Under the pieces are notes generated by a model. That model did not search any database. It saw only the letters and a list, made by a program, of their open reading frames with translations, and had not been told where the DNA came from. From Umezawaea sp049997955 (GTDB taxonomy: Bacteria > Actinomycetota > Actinomycetes > Mycobacteriales > Pseudonocardiaceae), in contig JAEBDY010000001.1 of NCBI GenBank assembly GCA_049997955.1, forward strand, positions 248,001-312,000: a stretch of 64,000 nucleotides of DNA. Direction: 5' to 3'. This document shows, one piece after another, positions 15,000 to 22,726 of this stretch. The stretch's first letter is position 1; every line of letters starts with the position of its first letter. The translations under genes were made by a program, and so were the position numbers.

Positions 15000-16010
15000 G
15001 TGCGCCTCGGGGTCCTCGATGTGGGGTCGAACACCGTCCACCTCCTTGTGGTGGACGCTCATCGGGGTGCCCACCCGACGCCGATGAGTTCGGAGAAGTC
15101 CGTGCTCCGCCTGGCCGAGCAGCTCGACGGTGCCGGGCAGCTCACCAGGGCGGGGGCGGACCACCTGGTCCGGACCATCGCCGCCTCCAAGGCGACGGCC
15201 GAGCGGTTGGACTGCGAGGACCTGATGGCCTTCGCCACGTCCGCCGTGCGCGAGGCGGGGAACTCCGCCGAGGTGCTCGAACGGGTGCGCAACGAGACCG
15301 GCGTCGACCTCAAGGTGCTGACCGGCGAGGACGAGGCCCGCTACACGTTCCTGGCGGTCCGCCGCTGGTACGGCTGGTCGGCGGGCCGGATCCTCAGCCT
15401 GGACATCGGCGGCGGCTCGCTCGAGCTGGCCGTCGGCATGGACGAGAACCCCGACGAGGCGTTCTCCGTGCCGCTGGGCGCGGGGAGGCTCACCAGGACG
15501 AGGTTCCGCAAGGACCCGCCGAGCCGGACCGAGATCCGCGATACCACCGAATGGCTGGACGGACAACTGGCCTCGGTGGCGAAGAAGCTACGCCGTTCGG
15601 GTACACCTGATCGTGTGGTCGCCACGTCGAAGACCTTCCGCACGCTCGCCCGGCTGACGGGTGCGGCGCCGTCGTCGGCCGGGCCGAGGGCCCACCGCGT
15701 CCTCACCGACGCCGGGCTGCGGCAGCTGATCGCGTTCATCTCGCGGATGTCCGCGAGCGACCTCGCCGAGCTGGAGGGCGTGAGCTCCAGCCGGTCCCAC
15801 CAGCTCGTCGCGGGGGCCCTCGTGGCCGACGCCACGATGCGGGCGTTGTCACTCACGCAGCTGGAGATTTGCCCCTGGGCCCTGCGGGAAGGTGTCATCC
15901 TCCGGCGGTTGGACCACACTAACGGCTCGGAACAGACCGCGCCGACGGCTCCAGGCCGGCAGCCGGGTGACACTGGACGTTCAGGCCAGCACGGAGCACG
16001 GTGGAGTTGA
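15000..16010 (+). CDS. Ppx/GppA family exopolyphosphatase
   Basis: A 336-residue member of the ASKHA fold that hydrolyses inorganic polyphosphate and/or pppGpp. The N-terminal phosphate loop is LDVGSNTVHLLVVD, GEDEARYTFLAV contains the catalytic Glu region, and LSLDIGGGSLELAVG is the second phosphate motif. It corresponds to mycobacterial Ppx1 (Rv0496) in both length and location after senX3-regX3, which links polyphosphate turnover to phosphate sensing. The last 30 residues are unordered. Its stop overlaps the next ATG by one base. Confidence 0.9.
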   Translation: MRLGVLDVGSNTVHLLVVDAHRGAHPTPMSSEKSVLRLAEQLDGAGQLTRAGADHLVRTIAASKATAERLDCEDLMAFATSAVREAGNSAEVLERVRNETGVDLKVLTGEDEARYTFLAVRRWYGWSAGRILSLDIGGGSLELAVGMDENPDEAFSVPLGAGRLTRTRFRKDPPSRTEIRDTTEWLDGQLASVAKKLRRSGTPDRVVATSKTFRTLARLTGAAPSSAGPRAHRVLTDAGLRQLIAFISRMSASDLAELEGVSSSRSHQLVAGALVADATMRALSLTQLEICPWALREGVILRRLDHTNGSEQTAPTAPGRQPGDTGRSGQHGARWS

Positions 16011-17347
16011 TGAGTCGAGAGAGCGAGTCCGAGCAGACTCAGCGGACGGTCGCTGAGCTGCTGGCCCAGTACGGCGCGAGCGCGGGTGACGCCCCGCCGC
16101 GTCGTCGACGTCGGCGTGCGGAGGACCCGACCGACACGGCTCCGCAGGCGATCATCGAGCGGATCAACTCGGACAGCGGCGAGATGAAGGTGATCGACCC
16201 GTCGGTCGAGCCGCCCGCGACCCGCACCGGCAGGCGCGCCAAGCCGGACCCGGACGCCGAGCGCACGCAGTACGCGGCCCCGGTCGCGCCGCCGCCCGTG
16301 CAGGCCGGTCCGCCGCCGCGGGTCGAGCCGCCGAAGGTGCCGCCGCGCGTGGAGCCGCCCCGAGCGGTCCCGCCGCGCGTCGAGCCGCCGAGGGTCGACC
16401 AGGTGCGCCCCGAACCGCGCCGCCCCGAACCCCGCAGGCCAGCCGTGCCCCCGGTCGACCCGGCCGAGGAGACCCGGCAGGTGCCGCCGATCGTCGACGA
16501 GTACGCGCTGCCGTCGATCCCGAAGCCCGGCGGGCTGCCCGAGCACCCGTCTCGGCCGAACATCGCCAAGCCGGACCTGTCGCGGCTGAACCCGCCGAAG
16601 CCGGAGCAGTCGTCGCGGGCGAACCTGCCCAAACCCGACCAGTCGTCGCGGGCGAACCTGCCGAAGCCGGACCAGTCCTCGCGGGCCAACCTGCCGAAGC
16701 CGGACTCGTCGCGGGCGAACCTGGCCCGTCCGCCGATCCCGCCGGTTCCGCCACCGCCACCGGTCCGCGAGGCGATGACCGAGGTCATCCCGCGCGTCCC
16801 CGACGAGCCGGGCCCGGACGACACCCAGATCACCCACGCCGTGCCGATGCCCCCGCCCTCCCCGCGGAAGGTGCCCGCCCCCCTCCCGGACGCCCGTCCG
16901 GAGGAGTGGTTCGGCGACGACGACGAGGAGTTCTCCGAGCAGGAGCACACCGCGGCCCACCCCGGCCCGTACGTGGACGACTACTCGGACAACTACTCCG
17001 TCGACGGCCTCGACGCGCAGGGACCGGCCGGTCTGGCGGACCTCGACGAGGACGACGTCGAGGAGCTGGAGGACGTCGAGCGCTCGCCGGTCAAGGAGTG
17101 GCTGGTCATGATCGGCCAGCTCGCGGTCGGCGTGCTCGGCGGTGCCGCGCTGTGGCTCGGCTTCAACTTCCTGTGGCGCGCGATCCCCGCTGCCGCGCTG
17201 GTGCTCGCACTCGGCGTGACCGTCGGGCTGGTGCTGCTGGTCCGCAAGATCCGCAAGGCCGACGACCTGCAGACCACGTTGCTCGCGGTGCTCGTCGGCC
17301 TGATCGTGACGGTCTCACCAGCGGCGATGCTGCTGGTGAAGTCTTGA
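16010..17347 (+). CDS. Proline-rich membrane protein with 11-residue tandem repeats
   Basis: A 445-residue protein of unknown function in the position of Rv0497. The first 370 residues are hydrophilic, Pro/Arg-rich and largely disordered, with at least three tandem copies of an 11-residue unit like LPKPDQSSRAN (bases about 16600-16720). A highly acidic stretch (DDDEEF, DLDEDDVEELEDVE) follows. The C-terminus has two closely spaced hydrophobic helices (LAVGVLGGAALWLGFNFLW; AALVLALGVTVGLVLLV) and a short third one. This suggests a cytoplasmic tail anchored in the membrane. ATG 16010 overlaps the ppx stop; GTG 16001 is the alternative. Confidence 0.7.
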   Translation: MSRESESEQTQRTVAELLAQYGASAGDAPPRRRRRRAEDPTDTAPQAIIERINSDSGEMKVIDPSVEPPATRTGRRAKPDPDAERTQYAAPVAPPPVQAGPPPRVEPPKVPPRVEPPRAVPPRVEPPRVDQVRPEPRRPEPRRPAVPPVDPAEETRQVPPIVDEYALPSIPKPGGLPEHPSRPNIAKPDLSRLNPPKPEQSSRANLPKPDQSSRANLPKPDQSSRANLPKPDSSRANLARPPIPPVPPPPPVREAMTEVIPRVPDEPGPDDTQITHAVPMPPPSPRKVPAPLPDARPEEWFGDDDEEFSEQEHTAAHPGPYVDDYSDNYSVDGLDAQGPAGLADLDEDDVEELEDVERSPVKEWLVMIGQLAVGVLGGAALWLGFNFLWRAIPAAALVLALGVTVGLVLLVRKIRKADDLQTTLLAVLVGLIVTVSPAAMLLVKS

Positions 17348-18150
17348 CCATCCCGGTCGGCCTCTCCACGGCATCGGTCTGGCCGCAACCGGCGGGCGCC
17401 GCGTTCGAACTCGCCGCCGAGCTGGGGTACGACGGCGTCGAGGTCATGGTCTGGGCCGACCCGACCAGCCAGGACGTGCGGGCGCTGGAGCGGCTGAGCC
17501 AGCGCACCGGCGTGCCCGTGCTGGCCGTCCACGCGCCGTGCCTGCTGATCACCCAGCGGGTCTGGTCGCCCGACCCGGTCGAACGGCTGCGCCGCAGCGT
17601 CGAGGCCGCGGGAGAGCTGGGGGCGCGCACCGTCGTGGTGCACCCGCCGTTCCGGTGGCAGCGGCGCTACGCCGACGGCTTCGCCGACCTCGTCGAGGCG
17701 CTGGAGGACTCCAGCGGCGTCGACGTCGCGGTGGAGAACATGTTCCCGGTCCGCCGGGCGCTCGGTCGGGGCCGGTCCGTGCAGGTGACCGCGTTCGCCC
17801 CGTCCATCGACCCCACCGACGTCGGCCACCGGCACTACACGCTCGACCTGTCGCACACCGCCGCGGCGGGCGTCGACGCCGTCGAGCTGGCCAAGCGCAT
17901 GGGCGACGGCCTCACCCACGTCCACCTCGCCGACGGCAGCGGCGCGGCCAAGGACGAGCACATGGTGCCCGGCCGCGGCACCCAGCCGTGCGCCGTCGTG
18001 TGCGAGGGCCTCGCCCGCTCCGGTTTCGCCGGCCAGGTCGTGCTGGAGATCAACACCAGGCGGGCCCGCGGTGCCGCCGAACGGTCCCGGATGCTCGCCG
18101 AGTCGCTGCTGTTCGCCCGCCTGCACCTGGAGTGGCGAGCCGCGCGCTGA
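17344..18150 (+). CDS. Sugar phosphate isomerase/epimerase (AP endonuclease 2-type TIM barrel)
   Basis: A 268-residue xylose-isomerase-like TIM barrel. GLSTASVWP begins strand 1, GYDGVEVMVW follows, and metal-ligand candidates occur in VHAPCLLI, VVHPPFRWQ, AVENMFP, LDLSHTAA, HVHLADG and LEINT. It matches mycobacterial Rv0498 in sequence and place. Reaction unknown. The start is most likely TTG 17344, which overlaps the upstream stop (TTGA); no in-frame ATG or GTG fits the N-terminus of the family. Use of TTG with a 4-base overlap implies coupling to the preceding membrane protein. Confidence 0.82.
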   Translation: MTIPVGLSTASVWPQPAGAAFELAAELGYDGVEVMVWADPTSQDVRALERLSQRTGVPVLAVHAPCLLITQRVWSPDPVERLRRSVEAAGELGARTVVVHPPFRWQRRYADGFADLVEALEDSSGVDVAVENMFPVRRALGRGRSVQVTAFAPSIDPTDVGHRHYTLDLSHTAAAGVDAVELAKRMGDGLTHVHLADGSGAAKDEHMVPGRGTQPCAVVCEGLARSGFAGQVVLEINTRRARGAAERSRMLAESLLFARLHLEWRAAR

Positions 18151-18165
18151 ACGCCGTTCACCACG

Positions 18166-18171
18166 TAAGGT
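18166..18171 (+). promoter_or_regulatory. Leaderless -10 box of the proline dehydrogenase gene
   Basis: TAAGGT ends seven bases before GTG 18179. No ribosome-binding site is present. Confidence 0.6.
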
Positions 18172-18178
18172 CAGCCCG

Positions 18179-19099
18179 GTGAACCCGTTGCGCTCCTTGA
18201 TCCTCGCGGCGGCGGGCAACGACGCCGTTCGCGGGCTCGTGGCGTCGGCCCCTGTCAGCCGCGACGTCGTGCGCCGGTTCGTCGCGGGCGAATCGACCGC
18301 GGAGGCCGTCGAGGTCACCAGATCCCTCGCGGCCGACGACCTCCGCGTCACCCTGGACTACCTCGGCGAGAACACCACCAACCGCACGCAGGCCGAGCGG
18401 ACCGTGCACAGCTACCTGGAGCTGCTCGACCGCCTGCACGCCACCGGGCTCTCGGCGAAGGCCGAGGTCAGCGTCAAGCTGTCGGCCGTCGGCCAGGCAC
18501 TCGGGGAGAACCTCGCGCTCACCAACGCGTCCCGCATCTGCGCCGCCGCCGAGCAGTGCGGCACCACCGTCACGCTCGACATGGAGGACCACACCACCAC
18601 GGACTCCACGCTGCGCGTGCTCGCCGAACTGCGCCGCAGCTGGCCGTGGGTGGGAGCCGTCCTGCAGGCGTACCTGCGCCGCACGCTGGACGACTGCCGC
18701 GAGCTCTCCGGCTCCCGCGTCCGCCTCTGCAAGGGGGCCTACGCCGAGCCGGACGGCGTCGCCTACACGGACCCGCACGAGGTCGACCTGAACTACGTCC
18801 GCTGCGCCAACGCGCTCCTCGCGGGCGACGGCTTCCCGATGTTCGCCACGCACGACCCGAGACTGGTGGACGTGATCGGCGAACGGGCGCGTTGGCACGA
18901 CCGGAAGCCCGGTAGTTTCGAGTACCAGATGCTGTACGGGATCCGGCCCGCCGAGCAGCGACGGCTAGCTTCGGAGGGGAACGTGGTCCGCGTGTACGTG
19001 CCGTACGGCGAGCAGTGGTACGGGTACCTGATGCGAAGGCTGGCCGAACGCCCGGCCAACGTCGCCTTCTTCCTGCGTTCGCTGGTCAGCCGCTCATGA
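18179..19099 (+). CDS. Proline dehydrogenase
   Basis: A 306-residue FAD-dependent TIM barrel that oxidises L-proline to pyrroline-5-carboxylate and feeds electrons to the quinone pool. Recognisable parts are SVKLSAVGQAL, TLDMEDHTTTDSTL, LCKGAYAEP, ATHDPRLVD, FEYQMLYGIRP and the closing RVYVPYGEQWYGYLMRRLAERP. All are typical of monofunctional ProDH. It lies near proC, which performs the last step of proline synthesis, so the cluster spans both directions of proline metabolism. The stop overlaps the ATG of the thioesterase gene. Confidence 0.93.
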   Translation: MNPLRSLILAAAGNDAVRGLVASAPVSRDVVRRFVAGESTAEAVEVTRSLAADDLRVTLDYLGENTTNRTQAERTVHSYLELLDRLHATGLSAKAEVSVKLSAVGQALGENLALTNASRICAAAEQCGTTVTLDMEDHTTTDSTLRVLAELRRSWPWVGAVLQAYLRRTLDDCRELSGSRVRLCKGAYAEPDGVAYTDPHEVDLNYVRCANALLAGDGFPMFATHDPRLVDVIGERARWHDRKPGSFEYQMLYGIRPAEQRRLASEGNVVRVYVPYGEQWYGYLMRRLAERPANVAFFLRSLVSRS

Positions 19100-19929
19100 C
19101 GATTCGTACGAGGAGCTCGGTGCCCACGTTCACCGCCGCCAGTGCAGTGCGTTCGCTCGGAGACGGCACCTACACGGCAAGCCTGCCCGCGGAGTGGACC
19201 ATCGGTCCGAAACCGCACGGCGGCTTCCTCCTGGTGCTCGCCGCCCGAGCGGCCGTTCGGACCGCGACCGACGCCGTTCCCGGCACCGAGGGCCTGGCGC
19301 CCCTCGCGGTCAGCTCCCAGTTCCTTCGGGCTCCCGAAGTCGGTCCCGTGCTGCTCAGGACCGAGATCCGCAAGTCCGGCCGCACCGCGACGGTCGTCTC
19401 GACGACGATCGAGCAGCGGGGTCGCAGCTGCGTCGAGTCCGTGGTGACCGTCGGCCGGATTCCCGAGCAGATCCCGGACTACGCGGACCTGCCGTCCATC
19501 CCCGCCGAGCCGCCCGCCGACTCGATCGACCTGAGCACCATGGAGTCGGGCGGCGTGTACAAGCTCGGCGCCGTGTGCGACGTGCGGCTGGACCAGCAGG
19601 GCGCCGGGTTCCTGACGGGCCGGACCGGCGATCCGCTCGTGCTGCGGTTGTGGGTGCGGCCGAAGGGCGAGCGCCCGGACCCGTACTTCGCCATCGTGGC
19701 GGGTGACATCTCGATGCCGGTGACGTTCAACCTCGGCCGCTTCGGGTGGTCGCCGACCGTGCAGCTGACGGCGCTGATGCGCGCGAACCCCGCGCCGGGC
19801 TGGCTGCGGGTGCAGGTGTCGTGCAGCGCCGTGCACGGGCAGTGGTTCGACGAGGACGCCGTCGTCATCGACTCCACCGGGCGGCTCGTGTGCCAGTCCC
19901 GGCAGTTGGCGCTCACGCCCGCGGGCTGA
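19096..19929 (+). CDS. Acyl-CoA thioesterase family protein (double hot dog)
   Basis: A 277-residue protein of the TesB-like/4HBT_3 thioesterase superfamily, predicted to hydrolyse acyl-CoA. The first hot-dog domain contains WTIGPKPHGGFLLVLAARAA, the expected helix-containing motif. The second includes FNLGRFGWSPTVQLTALMRA and WLRVQVSCSAVHGQWFDEDA, and ends with SRQLALTP. ATG 19096 overlaps the proline dehydrogenase stop (ATGA). A perfect hairpin follows the stop codon. Its physiological substrate and its link to proline catabolism are unknown. Confidence 0.82.
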   Translation: MTIRTRSSVPTFTAASAVRSLGDGTYTASLPAEWTIGPKPHGGFLLVLAARAAVRTATDAVPGTEGLAPLAVSSQFLRAPEVGPVLLRTEIRKSGRTATVVSTTIEQRGRSCVESVVTVGRIPEQIPDYADLPSIPAEPPADSIDLSTMESGGVYKLGAVCDVRLDQQGAGFLTGRTGDPLVLRLWVRPKGERPDPYFAIVAGDISMPVTFNLGRFGWSPTVQLTALMRANPAPGWLRVQVSCSAVHGQWFDEDAVVIDSTGRLVCQSRQLALTPAG

Positions 19930-19941
19930 ACCCGGTCGGAG

Positions 19942-19975
19942 CACCAGGGGTTCCCCGACCGGAGAACCCCTGGTG
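19942..19975 (+). terminator. Hairpin terminator after the thioesterase gene
   Basis: CACCAGGGGTT (19942-19952) pairs perfectly over 11 bp with 19965-19975 around 12 bases. Confidence 0.7.
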
Positions 19976-20017
19976 GTCCGCCGAATCCGGTGGCGCCCGC
20001 GTGGCACCCTTGTCCCC

Positions 20018-20830
20018 ATGACGACGATCGCCGTGCTGGGCGCGGGCAAGATCGGGGAGGCCCTGCTGTCCGGCCTCCTCCAGGGTGGCCGCGATCCCCA
20101 GGAGCTGCTGTTCACCGAGAAGCACCCGCAGCGGGCCGAGGACCTGGCCAAGCAGTACGGCGCGGACGCCGTGGACGTGGCCGAGGCCGCCGCGCGGGCG
20201 GACGTGCTGGTGGTCGCCGTCAAGCCGCAGGACATCGAACCGCTGCTGGACGAGCTGGCGCCGGTGATCCGGCCCGGCGCGCTGGTCGTCTCGCTCTGCG
20301 CGGGCCTTCCGACCGCCCTGTACGAACGCAGGCTGCCCGCGGGGACCGCCGTGGTGCGAGTCATGCCCAACACGCCGATGCTCGTTGGCGAGGCGATGAG
20401 CGCCATTTCCGCGGGTGCGCACGCCGGGCCGGAGCACCTCGACCTGGTCGAGGAGCTGCTGTCGACGGTCGGCAAGGTCGCGCGGGTGCCGGAGTCGCAG
20501 CAGGACGCGGTGACCGCGCTGTCCGGCTCGGGGCCCGCGTACTTCTTCTACCTCGTCGAGGCGATGATCGACGCGGGCATCCTGCTGGGCATCCCGCGCG
20601 ACCTGGCCGGTCAGTTGATCATCCAGTCGGCCGTCGGCGCGGCGACGATGCTGGCCCAGGGCGACCAGCACCCGGTGATCCTGCGCGAGGCCGTCACGTC
20701 GCCCGCGGGCACGACGATCATGGCGATCCGCGAGCTGGAGAAGCACGGGGTGCGCGCGGCGTTCCTCGCGGCGATCGAGGCGGCGCGCGACCGTTCGGCG
20801 GAACTCGGACAGGCCCACCAGGACGGGTGA
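20018..20830 (+). CDS. proC: Pyrroline-5-carboxylate reductase
   Basis: Last enzyme of proline synthesis, reducing pyrroline-5-carboxylate with NAD(P)H. The 270-residue length is typical. The Rossmann motif is VLGAGKIGEALLSGLL, AVKPQDIEPLL follows, VMPNTPMLVGEAMSA is conserved, and the C-terminal dimer domain has the family signature ALSGSGPAYFFYLVEAM and TSPAGTT. ATG 20018 is chosen because the Rossmann motif then begins at residue 5. CACCCT seven bases before ATG may serve as a leaderless -10. Confidence 0.96.
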   Translation: MTTIAVLGAGKIGEALLSGLLQGGRDPQELLFTEKHPQRAEDLAKQYGADAVDVAEAAARADVLVVAVKPQDIEPLLDELAPVIRPGALVVSLCAGLPTALYERRLPAGTAVVRVMPNTPMLVGEAMSAISAGAHAGPEHLDLVEELLSTVGKVARVPESQQDAVTALSGSGPAYFFYLVEAMIDAGILLGIPRDLAGQLIIQSAVGAATMLAQGDQHPVILREAVTSPAGTTIMAIRELEKHGVRAAFLAAIEAARDRSAELGQAHQDG

Positions 20831-20898
20831 ACGCGGATCGGGGACTTTGCACGTCGCAGTAGCCCCACCTGTCCCGCTACTCTCGGGAGCAGCACGTG

Positions 20899-20938
20899 CG
20901 TGTCGAACCGTCGGTGGGGAAGCCGACGGCACGACACG
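20899..20938 (+). promoter_or_regulatory. Structured 5-prime leader hairpin upstream of the BldC-like gene
   Basis: Two stacked stems: CGTGTCG (20899-20905) with 20932-20938, and CCGTCGG (20908-20914) with 20923-20929, around an 8-base loop. A -10-like TACTCT (20878-20883) precedes it, so the hairpin would be near the 5-prime end of the mRNA, just ahead of GAAGGA at 20943. CGTGTCGAA occurs again at 20937-20945. Confidence 0.5.
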
Positions 20939-20961
20939 TGTCGAAGGACGCGGTGATAACC

Positions 20962-21174
20962 ATGCCTGCGAAGGAGAACGATCGATCGAGCCTCGCTCAG
21001 GTCCAGTTCCTGACCGTGGCCGAGGTGGCCTCCATGATGCGCGTGTCGAAGATGACGGTGTACCGGCTGGTGCACTCCGGAGAGCTGCCCGCGGTTCGCG
21101 TGGGCAAGTCGTTCCGGGTGCCCGAGAAAGCCGTGCACGCGTACCTGCAGAACGCGTATTTCGACGCCGGGTGA
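20962..21174 (+). CDS. BldC-like/excisionase-family DNA-binding protein
   Basis: A 70-residue MerR-like winged helix protein. FLTVAEVASMMRVSKMTVYR is the helix-turn-helix, followed by LVHSGELPAVRVGKSFRVPE, the wing, and VHAYLQNAYF. It corresponds to mycobacterial Rv0500A, always found beside proC and the bS22 gene. It is a distant paralogue of the true BldC at 51456. Despite the excisionase label there is no mobile element here; proteins of this type act as small transcription factors. GTG 20938 is an alternative start but falls inside a predicted hairpin. Confidence 0.82.
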   Translation: MPAKENDRSSLAQVQFLTVAEVASMMRVSKMTVYRLVHSGELPAVRVGKSFRVPEKAVHAYLQNAYFDAG

Positions 21175-21206
21175 CCTCCCGGTCAAGACCGGTGTGCGGC
21201 GCGGGG

Positions 21207-21212
21207 TAAACT
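21207..21212 (+). promoter_or_regulatory. Candidate -10 box for the bS22 gene
   Basis: TAAACT at 21207-21212 in the 145-base gap before the bS22 gene. A long leader (about 100 bases) with AAGGA at 21309-21313 follows, unlike the leaderless units elsewhere in the window. Confidence 0.45.
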
Positions 21213-21319
21213 GGGCAACCGTTCGTGCCTGGTGTCGGCGCGCCTGTTTGACGGGCGCACGTCCGTAGGTTGCACCGGAGCATGGAGAACCACCAACGTC
21301 TAGTAGCTAAGGAACCCGC

Positions 21320-21421
21320 ATGGGCTCGGTCATCAAGAAGCGCCGCAAGCGCATGTCGAAGAAGAAGCACCGCAAGCTGCTTCGCAAGACTCGCGTTCAG
21401 CGTCGCAAGCGCGGCAAGTAG
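21320..21421 (+). CDS. Ribosomal protein bS22 (AURKAIP1/COX24-like, 33 residues)
   Basis: A tiny, extremely basic protein (33 residues, over half Lys/Arg) beginning MGSVIKKRRKRMSKKKHRK and ending RVQRRKRGK. It is nearly invariant across actinobacteria (Rv0500B in M. tuberculosis) and matches the COX24/AURKAIP1 C-terminal motif. I recall it as the small-subunit protein seen in mycobacterial ribosome structures. ATG 21320 has AAGGA at 21309-21313. A strong terminator with a T-rich tail follows, so it is a single-gene unit. Confidence 0.93.
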   Translation: MGSVIKKRRKRMSKKKHRKLLRKTRVQRRKRGK

Positions 21422-21449
21422 CCCACGCGCGGGTTCTTCATCAGCGCTC

Positions 21450-21489
21450 GACTGCCGCCGATCCCGGTTCTCCGGGGTCGGCGGCAGTC
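21450..21489 (+). terminator. Intrinsic terminator of the bS22 gene
   Basis: GACTGCCGCCGATCCC (21450-21465) pairs with 21475-21489 with one bulged base; CTGTTTCCC follows. Confidence 0.8.
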
Positions 21490-21662
21490 CTGTTTCCCAG
21501 CCGGTGGGAGCGACCGGCGTCCTGCCGGGACGAGCCCGGTCCGATCGGGTGATTAGCTGCTAGAGCCCCGCGTGACCTGCGTCAAGAGAACGTTCACAGG
21601 GGCTGCGGTTCCCCCGAATGCTTGTAGCCTTGACCAGTTCCAGCACCTGGACATGGAGTCGC

Positions 21663-22700
21663 ATGGCGCCCAAGGTCGTTCTCGTCACCGGAGTGAGCCG
21701 CTTCCTCGGCGGCAACCTCGCCGCGCGGTTCGCCGCCAACCCCGACATCGAGCGGGTGCTCGGCGTCGACACCGAGCCGCCTCCGCGCGACCTGCTGCGC
21801 CGGATGGGGCGTGCCGAGTTCGTGCGCGCCGACATCCGCAACCCGCTGATCGCCAAGGTGATCGCCACAGCGGGTGTCGACACCGTCGTCCACGCGTCGG
21901 TCACCGCCAACCCGGCGGGTCCGACGGGCCGGACGGTCATGAAGGAAATGAACGTCATCGGCACGATGCAGCTGCTGGCCGCGTGCCAGAAGTCGCCGCA
22001 CGTGCGCAAGCTGGTCGTGAAGTCGACCAGCGCCGTCTACGGCTCCAGCCCGCGCGACCCCGCCGTGTTCGCCGAGGGCATGAGCCCGAAGGACCTGCCC
22101 TCCAGCGGCTACGCCAAGGACGCCGTCGAGGTCGAGGGCTACGTCAGGGGCTTCTCCCGCCGCCGCCCGGACGTGGACGTCACCACGCTCCGGTTCACCA
22201 ACTTCATCGGCCCGCGCATCGACACCGTGCTCACCCGGTACTTCGCCCTGCCCGTGGTGCCCACCGTGCTCGGCTACGACGCGCGCGTCCAACTGCTGCA
22301 CTCCGAGGACGCCCTGGCGATCCTGGAGCGCGCCGCGATGCACGACCTCCCCGGCGTCTTCAACGCCGGTGGCGAAGGCGTGCTGCTCCTCTCGCAGGCC
22401 ATCCGCCGTGCGGGCAGGTTGCCCCTGCCCGTGCCGAGCGGGGCCGTGCCGAGCGTCGGTCGCTTCTTCCGCAGCGCCCGACTGGTCGATTTCTCACCCG
22501 ATCAGATGAGGTTCCTCAACTGGGGTCGGGTGGTCGACACCAGCCTGCTCAAGCGCGAGTTCGGTTTCACCCCGCGCTGGACGACGCGACAGGCCTTCGA
22601 CGACTACGTGAGCGGCCGCGGACTGCGCCCGCTCATCGGCCCGGACCGGGTGGAGGCGATCGAGCGAGGACTCCTCGACGCCGCCGCCAGGCTCCGCTAG
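21663..22700 (+). CDS. NAD-dependent epimerase/dehydratase family protein
   Basis: A 345-residue extended SDR. VLVTGVSRFLGGNLAARFA is the nucleotide-binding loop, VVHASVTANP the NNAG equivalent, STSAVYGSS carries the Ser and SGYAKD the Tyr-x-x-x-Lys pair. It matches the mycobacterial protein annotated GalE2 (Rv0501), but true UDP-galactose epimerase activity is doubtful. It is followed by a PlsC-like acyltransferase exactly as in mycobacteria, which hints at a conserved lipid or envelope function (inference). ATG 21663 has GGAG close upstream; a TAGCCT box at 21625-21630 may be its -10. Confidence 0.85.
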   Translation: MAPKVVLVTGVSRFLGGNLAARFAANPDIERVLGVDTEPPPRDLLRRMGRAEFVRADIRNPLIAKVIATAGVDTVVHASVTANPAGPTGRTVMKEMNVIGTMQLLAACQKSPHVRKLVVKSTSAVYGSSPRDPAVFAEGMSPKDLPSSGYAKDAVEVEGYVRGFSRRRPDVDVTTLRFTNFIGPRIDTVLTRYFALPVVPTVLGYDARVQLLHSEDALAILERAAMHDLPGVFNAGGEGVLLLSQAIRRAGRLPLPVPSGAVPSVGRFFRSARLVDFSPDQMRFLNWGRVVDTSLLKREFGFTPRWTTRQAFDDYVSGRGLRPLIGPDRVEAIERGLLDAAARLR

Positions 22701-22726
22701 TTCCACTGAGTGAGGAGTTGGACCCC

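Noticed and set aside
18156..18166. PHO box (GTTCACC) before proline dehydrogenase
   Set aside because: Only one unit is present; a functional site needs at least two 11-bp repeats.
20962..21174. Excisionase of a prophage or integrative element
   Set aside because: The protein matches the conserved actinobacterial proC-linked BldC-like regulator; no integrase, attachment site or phage gene is present.
21248..21271. TTGACG/TAGGTT promoter before bS22
   Set aside because: The spacer is only 12 bases, too short for a standard promoter.
21583..21600. Rex-like site near GAGAACGTTCACAGG before the epimerase gene
   Set aside because: The two half-sites lack the required central spacing and the left half does not begin with TGTG.
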